The translations under genes and the position numbers were made by a program. This document shows positions 32,565 through 43,518 of a stretch of DNA of 64,000 nt, piece after piece; position 1 is the first letter of the stretch, and every line of letters starts with the position of its first letter. Below the pieces are notes generated by a model, which did no database searches, had not been told where the DNA came from, and saw only the letters and a program-made list of their open reading frames with translations. Location of the stretch: positions 37,870,501 to 37,934,500 of the forward strand of contig JALMGJ010000008.1 in assembly GCA_023362775.1 (NCBI GenBank), in the 5' to 3' direction. The DNA is from Charina bottae. Its lineage: Eukaryota; Chordata; Lepidosauria; Squamata; Charinaidae.

Positions 32565-33060
32565 TAGCAGAGACATCACCTTGCCGACAAAGGTCCGTAT
32601 AGTTAAAGCTATGGTTTTCCCAGTAGTAATGTATGGCTGTGAGAGTTGGACCATAAGGAAGGCTGAGTGCCGAAGAATTGATGCTTTCGAACTGTGGTGC
32701 TGGAGAAGACTCTTAAGAGTCCCTTGGACTGCGAGGAGGTCAAATCAGTTAATCCTAAAGGAAATCAACCCTGACTGCTCATTGGAAGGACAGATACTGA
32801 AGCTGAAGCTCAAATACTTTGGCCACCTAATGCGAAGAGAAGACTCACTGGAAAAGACCCTGATACTGGGAAAGACTGAAGGCAAAAGGAGAAGGGGACG
32901 GCAGAGGATGAGATGGTTAGATAGCATCACCGATGTAATGAACTTGAATTTGAGTAAACTCCGGGAGACAGTGGAGGACAGGAAGGCCTGGTGTGCTATG
33001 GTCCATGGGGTCACGAAGAGTCGGACACGACTTAATGACTGAACAACAACAACAACAACA
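32565..33060 (+). mobile_element. BovB (RTE) LINE, 5'-truncated 3' end
   Basis: The open frame encodes the ORF2 C-terminus of BovB-type RTE: MVFPVVMYGCESWTIRKAE, then IDAFELWCWRRLLRVPWTAR and KYFGHLMRREDSLEKTLILG, to a stop just after KSRTRLND. The 3' end GGTCACGAAGAGTCGGACAC followed by (CAA)n matches BovB and the Sauria SINE tails. The duplication ATCCCTTTCTTT lies at 32553-32564 and 33061-33072. This short stretch is intact, so it is relatively young, but it lacks the endonuclease and most of the reverse transcriptase. Confidence 0.93.
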
Positions 33061-33072
33061 ATCCCTTTCTTT

Positions 33073-34655
33073 GCCCACTTTCAGTTCTGGTACATAATAG
33101 AAATGTAATTAAAACAGATGGTGATGTAGAGACAATAGTGCAGAAAGCCAACCTTTCTAGCACTGTTCTTGATTGCATTTCTGATGCTGTCAATAAGGGA
33201 TGTATTATTTACAAAATGGGTTTCAAACAGGCACAGTTATTATGAGATCCATTAAATGGAACTATATCTAAATTCTCAGTGAAAGCCAACACAATGAGAT
33301 GATACCAGGACAATTATCATCTGATTCAATATGTTATTTGCTTAGCCACCTAGTAAAATATCACAGTAGTGTACTGTCACACTGAATGCATCAACCAAAC
33401 CCCACACAGCCCTTTAGGATGTATGTGTCATTAATGATTATGGAGGCAGTGAAGTTAATTACACAAAGAAAAAAAGGTCTGAGGTTGGTCCTCTGTAGGT
33501 TCACAGAAATTCAGCTCAACTGAACTTCATCTCTGTACTGTAATATCCACCTTGAGCTCATTAAGACAAACGAATCATCCAGGTTCCAAAGGTAAAAACT
33601 TCTGGATCCAACTGATCAATGTTTATCATCCCATCTTCTTGCAGTGACCAGCCAAATATACAGGAAAGCTCATAGGCAGCGACCAATCATTAGCTCATTG
33701 CCACGCAAGGTTGTTGTGAGACTAAAAATGGAAGATGTGCTTCTGCTTATCATTGCTAGAGGCTGCCAATAGATCCATCCTGTGCATCTACCCAGCACTT
33801 TTTAAAAACCATTTGCACAAGCAGGCATAAAATCTTGTAAATCGATTATGCCACTGTGCAAGTACTTCTTTGTTGGCCTTAAAAGTACTGCTTATCAAAA
33901 GGAGAAAGAACAAGTCACCCCCAGTTGTTCTTGCCAGACTCCTTCTCCGCTAATGCATTCAGGGACAGATCTACAAGGTGTAACCTGGATGGGGAGTCAT
34001 GACTATAACCACCGGAGAAAGACTTTTTAGAGTACTTGTGCTGGCTTTATGGCAGGTTCTCTGGATAAATCTGCAGAGATTCATCTCATATCCCACTGAT
34101 TTTTATTTTATTTAATCTTATTTTCGGGCATTGAACAAAACTCCATTGGTGGTCATGAGAGAGTAGAGTTTTCTTTCACCATGATGAACATTTGCTGCTT
34201 GCCTTCTCAGCCCCCAACCTGTTCTTTTAGGCTGCTGAACAGAGCACTCCATTCATTTGATGGAACAGCCAGCTTAAAACCCGAAGCTGCAGCCTTCTTA
34301 AGTGCTTTAATGGAGGAGAGGAGGGGGAAAAAAGTAATTTCAGTTCAGTCCCTAGGCGGCATCACATTACATCACAGTTCATCACGAATAAAGAAATGGA
34401 ACAAAAGGACGAAGGACCCATTGAGGGGCATAAATAAAATATGAGAAACTTCTGGTTAGGCTAAAGCATTGTAAGAGGAAAAGGTCATTATAGCAGAATA
34501 AAATCAATACAATCCTGATACAAAAGAAGCACTTAGACTGTACACCATCAGGTGAATCATATTTTATTTAAGACCTGTATGAAGGACACACTATGCTCTA
34601 ACATTGCCAGTCAGAGTGTCCTAAATAGCATTGCTATTTGGTTTTGCTGGTTCAC
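33073..34655. other. Intron, nothing recognised
   Basis: Short ORFs only. No splice-flanked coding segment recognised. Confidence 0.5.
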
Positions 34656-34659
34656 TTGT

Positions 34660-34900
34660 CTCTAGTTTATTTATTGATTTATTTATGAGGTTATTCCTTG
34701 CCTTTCCTCCAGGAACCCAAGGCAACTTACACGGGAAACTTTCTCCCCTTAAAACAGCAGATCTGTGGAGTAAAGGGGACTGAAAAAGAAGAACTGTCCC
34801 CAACTCTTCCAGTGAGTTTGCACAACTAAGGATGAACCTAAGTCTCTCTGATCCGAGAGGAACACCTTAACCAGTAACCACACTGGCTCTCCAGGCTGTT
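34660..34900 (-). mobile_element. Old tRNA-derived SINE fragment
   Basis: The minus-strand head GAGCCAGTGTGGTTACTGGT lies near 34870-34890, and the opposite end is a TTTATTTATTGATTTATTTA tail near 34664-34683. The middle is diverged. Confidence 0.5.
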
Positions 34901-37124
34901 TTGCTCTTGTTCTAACTATCCTCCCTTAAATCTTATTGTGGATAAATTGGAGAGAATGAAATCCAAATATGGCATACAACAGGAGAAGGAGAATTAACAA
35001 ATAAAGCCACCATTCAAAAATATAAAATGGGAATATGAAAAACTGATTTTTTAAAAATCCAAATCTTATTTTACTGTAGTGGTCATCATATGATAACAGT
35101 CTTGACTGTGCCTTGAAATAGTCTGTCTTTTGTGAAATATATGAAATGGCTCTAACAATTCTATGATGTGATGTTTTATTGTTCTTGGTAAACTGGAGAT
35201 AATGAAGTCCCATAAAGTGTAAATACTGTACAGTATAGCATACACTAGGGTTAGGCAATCTGATGCCCTCCAGGTATTTTGGACCACAGCTGTGACTCTC
35301 CCTAGTCCTTGGTCATGCAGAATGGAGCCGATGGGAAGTGAACCACTGTTTGGGGAACCACTGTTCCAGATATAGAAACCCCTGTTTGGGGAAGAAAGAA
35401 GATGAGGGTACATGTGGGCATTTTTCAGTATCCAGAAAGGCAGTAATAATATTTTTGGCCAATGTGTGAATGCAGAAAATCTCAAGACCATCTACTTAAC
35501 CATCTTCACTAATGGATAGAAAGGGCTCCCAAAAGTGTATTTGAAAGAGTGCTATGTTACATCTGATAAAAAAATACTTAGCCATGTACACAAATGAATA
35601 TACCTCAAGCAAGTTGGGAATAGCGTTATCAAAGACATTTAAACTGTTGCAGCAACAACAGAAGCTGATGACTAAGACCACCACCAAATTAAATAACTTT
35701 GTGTTATTAACTGATGTAAGCTGTTTGCATTTAGTTTGTATTTAGCCAAGCTACCCCAAAAAAAAAAATGAGGAGGGGGTATTTCTTACTAGCTGGTTTA
35801 TAATGATTGGGTATCCGTCCATCCTTTTCAGGAACTGACAAGCAGAAATGCTACCCAACAGATGCAATGCAGTCTCTATATTTTAAAAAATATCATAGCA
35901 AATGCATTTTGCCTTGTGTACAAGTACAATAACCAATTTTAAACGGATTAGCTCAAAATGTCATGTTTTCAGTGCATATTTTTATTGCATTTCAGATGGC
36001 AGAGAAAAAGAGTGGCTAAAGACAAGGGTAAGCTGTTTCATTACGGAGCTATTTTTTTTAAGGAAGTGAACTTTGCCAAGAAGACCAGGATAGACTTTTC
36101 ACTTCCAATGGCCTGTTAAAATACTTCAGACATCTCATTAGCGTCACTAGCAAACTAAATCTGATCTTGGAATAGAAGTGGTTTTGCCCCAGGGTGACCA
36201 ATAATGAATGCCACATCTAACAAGGAAGGCAGTCAAGTGGCTGTGAATAATCTCAACTATCAACAAATCCTCATTAAAATATCAGAAGTTCTTTATTGTG
36301 AAACTTGGAAGTAGGATCTCAGCGATACATCTGAATTTCTGATACTCTCACAAGTTGAGACATAGGTCCACCCAAATGATGTGGAAAAGATGAAGTGAGA
36401 TGCAAGTGCAATTTTGAAGAACCACGTACAGTACTAGTGATAGCTGTCTACAAAAGGTATGCAAATGCAAATGACAGGATAATTACAGGGTTATTTCCTT
36501 CGCTTTAGCAAATATCCAACTGCTGCTAGCTAGAATATGATAAAGCTCTGTTAATTATTGCTGCTTGCCTTGGCCTCCATGTTTTAGTTACTATCTCCAC
36601 ATGATAAACAGGGAATTACTGTTATTATTATTTTCTTGGGGGCAGGCAAGATGACAGTTTAATACCTAACTCTTTAATGGAATGAGTGAAATCTACTTCC
36701 AACCCAAATCAATTATTAAGAATGAAAAAAAAAGAAAACCCTGACTTTCTCTGCAAATGTGAAAATTAAAAATTTCCATCTAGTGCAGAAACCCTTTTTA
36801 TGCCAGTGGACAAGGTTGAAATGTTGAGAACATTATTTATTTATTTAAATCTGAGAATTTTAAAAAACTCTGTGCCTCTCTACAAAACAGTGTTTTTCCA
36901 CAGTAGCTTAAATACAGAGCATGTTATGAATGCCCTGACAGAACAGCTGCCATTGGCTGGTTGACCATTTATAGAATGGCTGCCCTGGATCACTGCTGTC
37001 AGAATGCAAGTACAAAAGTCCTGGGTTTGCACTGTGCTGTTTCAATGTCTTCCCTCTTTGTACCAGATGCCTACCCCATGGAGTTGTGGCCATGTACAAA
37101 ATGGCTGCCATGCTAGGCATGGAC
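34901..37124. other. Intron with a possible MITE relic at 35250-35375
   Basis: TAGGGTTAGGCAATCTGATG followed by CCCTCCAGGTATTTTGGACC resembles a decayed palindromic miniature element. The rest is unrecognised. Confidence 0.4.
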
Positions 37125-37220
37125 TAACAACAACAACAACATCAACAACAAAAATGAAAGTTGCAGCCCAGAGTCACTGTTGTGAAATGGGCAACCATAT
37201 AAAACAAACAAACAAAACGT
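37125..37220 (+). mobile_element. L2-type 3' tail fragment
   Basis: Contains GCAGCCCAGAGTCACTGTTG and GAAATGGGCAACCATATAAA followed by (ACAA)n, the L2-type 3' end. Confidence 0.65.
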
Positions 37221-37505
37221 GCTCCGACTTATTTTTCTGTTTTTTATTGGGGGGGGGGGCACATTTCCAGACAAAGTACTGGTCTTCAGCCAGTCACTAT
37301 TTTTATTTTAAAAATATTTGCAGGTCTTACATGGAGCTAAAGGCTAGTGCTCTGCTTTGCATCATTTGTGGAGAGCGAGAGAGACAGAAGGAGATAGACA
37401 GAGAGAGATTAGCTCAAACTAATTTCAGTCTGAACAGGATACCTGGGAGACAACTCAAGGAATGAGGGTGTTCAAAGACACAATAATTCAGGTACTAGGT
37501 TGTAA

Positions 37506-39235
37506 TAGAAGACAATAGAATAGGAAGGACAAGAGGCCTCTTCCAGAAAATTAGAAACATTGGAGGTAAATTCCAGGCAAAATTGGGTATGATCAAAAAC
37601 AAAGATGACAAGGACCTAACAGAAGCAGAAGAGATCAAGAAAAGGTGGCAAGAATATACGGAAGATCTGTAAAGGAAGGATAATAATATTGGGGATAGAT
37701 TTGACGGTGTGGTCAGTGAGTTAGAGCCAGACATCCTGAAGAGTGAGGTTGAATGGGCCTTAAGAAGCATTGCTAATAACAAGGCAGCAGGAGACGACGC
37801 TATCCCAACTGAACTGTTTAAAATATTGCAAGATGATGCTGTCAAGGTGATGCATGCCATATGCCAGCAAATTTGGAAAACACAAGAATGGCCATCAGAT
37901 TGGAAAAAAATCAACTTATATCCCCATACCAAAAAAGGGAAGCACTAAAGAATGTTCAAACTATTGAACAGTGGCACTTATTTCACATGCCAGTAAGGTA
38001 ATGCTCAAGATCTTGCAAGGTAGACTCCAGCAATTCATGGAGCGAGAATTGCCAGATGTACAAGCTGGGTTCAGAAAAGGCAGAGGAACTAGAGACCAAA
38101 TTGCCAATATCTGCTGGATAATGGAGAAAGCCAGGGAGTTTCAGAAAACCATCTATTTCTGTTTTATTGACTATTCTAAAGCCTTTGACTGTGTGGATCA
38201 TAACAAATTGTGGCAGGTTCTTGGTGGTATGGGGATACCAAGTCATCTTGTCTGCCTCCTGAGGAAACTGTATAACGACCAAGTAGCAACGGTAAGAACA
38301 GATCACGGAACAACGGACTGGTTTAAGATTGGGAAAGGAGTATGGCAGGGTTGTATACTCTCACCCTACCTATTCAACCTGTATGCAGAACACATCATGC
38401 GACATGCTGGGCTTGATGAATCCAAGGCTGGAGTTAAAATCGCTGGAAGAATAATTAACAATCTCAGATATGCAGATGATACCACTTTTATGGCTGAAAG
38501 CGAAGAGGAGTTGAGGAGCCTTATGACGAAGGTGAAAGAAGAAAGTGCAAAAGCTGGGTTGCAGTTAAACCTCAAAAAAACCAAGATTATGGCAACCAGC
38601 TTGATTGATAACTGGCAAATAGAGGGAGAAAAAGTGGAGGCAGTGACCGACTTTGTATTTCTAGGCGCAAAAATTACTGCAGATGCTGACTGCAGCCAGG
38701 AAATCAGAAGACGTTTACTTCTTTGGAGGAGAGCAATGACAAATCTCGATAAAATAGTTAAGGGCAGAGACATCACACTGACAACAAAGATCCACATAGT
38801 TAAAGCAATGGTATTCCCCATAGTAACCTATGGCTGCGAGAGCTGGACCATAAGGAAGGCTGAGCGAAGGAAGATAGATGCTTTTGAACTGTGGTGTTGG
38901 AGGAAAATCCTGAGAGTGCCTTGGACTGCAAGAAGATCAAACCAGTCCGTACTCCAGTAAATAAAGCCAGACTGCTCACTTGAGGGAATGATATTAAAGT
39001 ACTTTGGCCACGTAATGAGAAGACAGGATACCCTGGAGAAGATGCTGATGCTAGGGAAAGTGGAAGGCAAAAGGAAGAGGGGCTGACCAAGGGCAAGATG
39101 GATGGATGATATTCTGGAGGTGACAGACTCGACCGTGGGGGAGCTGGCAATGGCGATGGCCAACAGGAAGCTCTGGCATGGGCTGGTCCACGAAGTCACG
39201 AAGAGTCAGAAGCGACTGAACGAATAAACAACAAC
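37506..39235 (+). mobile_element. BovB-like RTE LINE, 5'-truncated, reverse transcriptase nearly intact
   Basis: ORF2 is a reverse transcriptase used in target-primed retrotransposition. The reading runs in two frames that meet near 37950: 37709-37948 (AIPTELFKILQDDAVK) and 37971-38960 (329 aa). Visible motifs are motif A FIDYSKAFDCVDHNKL (about 38163-38210), the GVWQGCILSPYLFNLY block, motif C LRYADDTTF with YADD at 38469-38480, and FELWCWRKILRVPWTARR. A stop at 38958-38960 ends the frame before the usual C-terminus. The 3' end GTCACGAAGAGTCAGAAGCG is followed by (ACAA)n. The 9-bp AGGTTGTAA flanks it (37497-37505 and 39236-39244). No endonuclease domain is present. Confidence 0.93.
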
Positions 39236-39244
39236 AGGTTGTAA

Positions 39245-40424
39245 ACGCCTTAGCTGGTGACTCTGATGTTCAAAAGTACTGTATGTGCAAGACTCAAAAG
39301 TATGTGCAAGACTTAAGTTTCTTCAAGGGGTATCAGAAGCATTTAAATCAGGAGTGCTTGAAAAACCAGTAATTCTTTCCTCCAGCTTTGTGAGCAGACT
39401 CAACTCCCGCTGAGCTCTTCTTCTTGCTTCAGATCTGCAAGCATTCGAAAACTTGATGGAATATGTTTCTATCCAGGGACTGGTATTAGGAAAACTCAAT
39501 TTCACACAACACAGAAGATATTCCAATTCTGGCAAGAAATATTTTCCAGAAAGACTTGGCAGCTGTTGACTCTGCCACCTTCTTTAGCCCCAAGGAAAAT
39601 GGTTGGGTTGGAAAGGTGGAAAGGGTGGAAATTTAGTGCTTTCTAAATGTCTACTAGTAGACATTTCTAGCACTTGTAAACAGTTTGCAAGTTCTGAACT
39701 AGGCTCAAAAAAGGGTTGAGTTTTTGCAAGTGCTCAGTCTTTTTTGTACAACAGTTCTAGATATTTATATAGTCAGGAATCTGAAATACTTCTTGAACTG
39801 GACTGTTACACAGGCAATAGATTTCCTGCAAGACATTCTGCAGTTTTTGGGAACCAAGCCAAACCTGCCGCAATTTGTTGAAAATGGTTCCAGCATTCCA
39901 AGATGGAAAACCAGACACTGGAAAGAGTGGCAGACATGTAGATTTCTGGACAAATCAACAGCCACTTGGACTTTGCAAAATGCTTGCTCAATGATCCCAA
40001 GAATCAATAAGTCCAAAACAAATAAGTCTAAAAAACTGGGTTCAGATGACTCTTTACAGCTGGGATGGAGATCCCACAGCCTTCTAGATGTTGCTGAATT
40101 ACAACATCTGCCCTAGAATTACCCTAATTAGGAAGGATGTTGTCAAATACAGCTTGAGGATTATACATTCCCCATCTCTGTTTCAGGGCATCCATCTACC
40201 TCCCTCACTGAAAACTTTGTTTGATACTTTTATATACTACTCCAAAAATAGTCAATGTATCTTCGAAAGAGAAGATAAAAGGGGCCCAGATCTATATAAA
40301 ATGTAGATATCTTGATTTGTAAAAATAGTACACATCTCACCATTGTGTAGAAAGCTATGTCCAGGTGACCTGGGTATACACTTAAACTGTTGTCCAAGTG
40401 CCAACTCTTGGTCTTCAGCTCCAA
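39245..40424. other. Intron with a probable MITE relic near 40055-40120
   Basis: GGGATGGAGATCCCACAGCC and TGAATTACAACATCTGCCC suggest a decayed ACTACAACTCCCA-type element. Otherwise unrecognised. Confidence 0.4.
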
Positions 40425-40685
40425 GATCTTTTTATTTTATTTATTTTATTTTCTATCCCACCTTTATTATTTTTATAAATAACTCAAGGCGGCGAACATA
40501 CCTAATAATCTTTCCTCCTCCTATTTTACCAACAACAACTACCCTGTGAGGTGAGTTGGGCTGAGAGAGAGTGGCTGGCCCAAGGTCACCCAGCCAGCTT
40601 TCATGCCTAAGGCGGGACTAGAACTCTCAGTCTCCTGGTTTCTAGCCCAGCACCTTAACCACTAGGCCAAACTGGCTCTCTTTAC
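40425..40685 (-). mobile_element. tRNA-derived SINE (MIR-like core), well preserved
   Basis: The minus strand begins GAGCCAGTTTGGCCTAGTGG (A box) with B-box-like GAGTTCTAGTCCCGCC, core GGGTGACCTTGGGCCAGCCA and CTCTCAGCCCAACTCACCTC. It ends in a LINE-like GCCGCCTTGAGTTATTTATA segment and (TAAA)n. A close copy lies at 59785-60035. Confidence 0.85.
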
Positions 40686-41590
40686 TGTCTTTACTGTCCT
40701 TCTAAGAGTAACTAATGAAGGATCAGTCATTCAAACAGAAGAGGATCAGCAGTGTCTGTAGATACCAGGATATGCATACCACCCCTAGATGGCATCCAGG
40801 GACCACCAAAACAACAAGATTTTGATGTTCTCATATGAGATCTTGCTAAGAGTTTCCCATAATCATGTCATCTCATATTCCGGCATTTTTACATTTTATT
40901 TTATGCAATAACACCTGGCACTTGACAAGATTATTGATTCTTGAAATAATGACTGACTTTAAAAAGAGAGTTGTCCTCTGACAGCCATTCAAATAAAAAA
41001 ATATATAAAATAGGACGCATGGCCACCTCAGCAAAAGCATAATGATTTGGGCAGCTCTAAATCCCACTTTGAATAAACAACTCCTTTGCCATGAGCTGGC
41101 CCATCCATCTCTTTCCTTCCCTCTCACACATCATTCACTAACTTTAACACAACAAGATGCCTAATGCATTAACATTCAAAATAATTTTGAAATGGAAGAT
41201 CTGCACATTTAAACATGCTATGAAAGGCAACCATAGAAAGCTACTGTTGACTGATTTACTCAACTGGAAGGACTTTCAAATATAGATGGACAGCATATAA
41301 TTAACAATGACAGAATTTGTCCAGGTACTCTATAGTCACTGTCCCGTGTTGTGAAAACTGACACAAGTGCTGCAGTGGCAAAGTCTGCAATCATGATTTA
41401 TTTCAGTAATCTCTGATCTGATTTAAGAGGAAGGGCAATGCTTTATGTACTGCAAATGTAACTTGCATGTTAGTTTTCATAAGTTCTAAAGTAATTTTTT
41501 GGGCCATGTGTGAGTTATCTAATCCAGATAATTTTGTTTCTTTCAATCTGCATCATGCATACATATCAATTTTCTCTCATGAAGTAATGG
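40686..41590. other. Intron, nothing recognised
   Basis: No exon or repeat recognised. Confidence 0.5.
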
Positions 41591-41850
41591 TATGTGGGAA
41601 TGACCTTGGGAGATTGGGCTCAGAGACGCTGCCTAGGGAACAGTCAGTTAAGAGACAACATAGTCCGCAGCTGGATAGTGGGCAGGGCAAGAGGCTCAGA
41701 AGAGACCCTCCCTAAACACCTCAGGGTGTAAAGGAGACAAGGGGAGAATTGATCTTTTAGACTTGCAAGATTCTGTTAATGTAACCTTACAATAAAAATT
41801 ATGTAATTAAAAAAATAAAAAAAATAAAATAATAAATAAATAAATTTAAA
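41591..41850 (+). mobile_element. Unclassified retroelement-like 3' end with poly(A) signal
   Basis: A moderately GC-rich block (GGGAGATTGGGCTCAGAGAC onward) ends AACCTTACAATAAAAATT followed by A-rich and TAAA repeats, directly abutting the RTE element. It may be an LTR or LINE 3' end; I cannot classify it. Confidence 0.35.
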
Positions 41851-42933
41851 ACATCATGGAAGCACCCGCGGTCGAAGCACTGGCATCTTTTAGATTATGT
41901 AATTGTCCGTGCTAGAGATCGCCGCGATGTACTTCTCACCAGAGCCATGACGAGCGCCGATGACTGCTGGACAGACCATCAATTAATTCGATCCACGATG
42001 GCCATAAAGATTGTCCCTCATCGTAGGCTCCAAGGAAGAAAACCAAGGCGTAAAATGAATACACTGGCCCTTCAAGATTCTATTAAACGAGCTTGCTTTC
42101 AATCAACTCTCAAGGAACATCTGCCTATGGAACTTCCTGAAAATGTTGAGGAACACTGGATTAAATTGAAGACTTCTATTATTTCAGCCTGTGAACAAAC
42201 TATCGGATACCAAACTAAGAGACATCAGGACTGGTTTGATGAGAACGATAGTGAGATTGAACACATTATTGACAAGAAAAGGAAAGCGTTCCGGATATGG
42301 CAAAAAGATATTAACTGTGCTGTTAAGAAAAAAAATCTACGCCAGTGCAAAGGCAGAAGTCCAAAGAAGAACTAGAGAACTTAAGAACATATGGTGGATA
42401 AAAAAAGCCCAAGAAACCCAACATTTTGCAGATGCTCATGATGCACGGGGCTTTTTTAATGCCATAAAGGCCATCTATGGACCAACAAACCATGGTACAA
42501 ATCCCTTACGCTCAGTAGATGGTGCTAAACTTCTAAAGGACAAAGAGTCTATTGCACTGCGCTGGAAAGAGCATTACTACAACCTCCTTAATCGTCACTC
42601 TACTGTGGCTGATGAAGTCTTCTTGCAAATCCTGCAAAAACAAATAAGAGATGAACTTGCAGTACCCCCTAGTTTGGAGGAAGTCAGTAAAGCCACTAAA
42701 CAAATGAAAAATAACAAAGCTAGTGGACCTGATGGGATTCCTGCTGAAGTCTTTAAAGAAGGCGGGCCTAAACTTACACAACAACTTCATAAGCTCATCA
42801 AAAAAATCTGGATGAGGGAGGAGATTCCAGCAGACTTTAGGGATGCCATAATTATCACTCTCTTTAAAAAGGGTGATAGAACAGACTGTGGAAACTATCG
42901 AGGCATCTCCCTTCTAGCCACAGCAGGCAAAAT

Positions 42934-43097
42934 AAATATCTTGGATTTTGTATTTAAATTTTATTGTATTAGAGAGTATTTATATATGCTGTTTTAATCG
43001 TTAAATTTTAACTGTCGATTTTTGTAAACCGCCCAGAGTTCCCTTGCGGGGAGATGGAGCGGTAAATACAAATCGAATTATAAATAAATAAATAAAT
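42934..43097 (+). mobile_element. L2-type 3' end inserted into the RTE
   Basis: 164 bp ending GTAAACCGCCCAGAGTTCCC, GGGGAGATGGAGCGGTAAAT and (AAAT)n. It falls exactly between codons for AGK and ILAK of the RTE reading. The short duplication AAAAT lies at 42929-42933 and 43098-43102. Confidence 0.88.
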
Positions 43098-43518
43098 AAA
43101 ATCCTGGCAAAGATCATCGCAAACCGTCTCCTATCTGTATCAGAAGACATCCTCCCTGAAACGCAAAATGGCTTCCGCCCTTCCAGGGGAACAGTGGATA
43201 TGATCTTCACTGCACGACAGCTTCAAGAAAAATGCAAGGAGCAAAACCGCCCTCGTTTATTGATCTGACTAAAGCTTTTGATACTGTAAATCGTACTGCT
43301 CTCTGGACCATCCTTCTGAAAATCGGATGCCCTGATAAATTTGTGAACATCTTGCGGCTACTCCATGACGACATGATGGCAACAATCCTGAATAACAATG
43401 GCTCTCAAAGCGATCCATTTAAAGTGGAATCCGGCGTTAAACAGGGATGTGTTATTGCTCCAACCTTATTCACTATCTTCATCGCCCTGATTATACACCT
43501 TGTTGAAGAGAAACTTCC

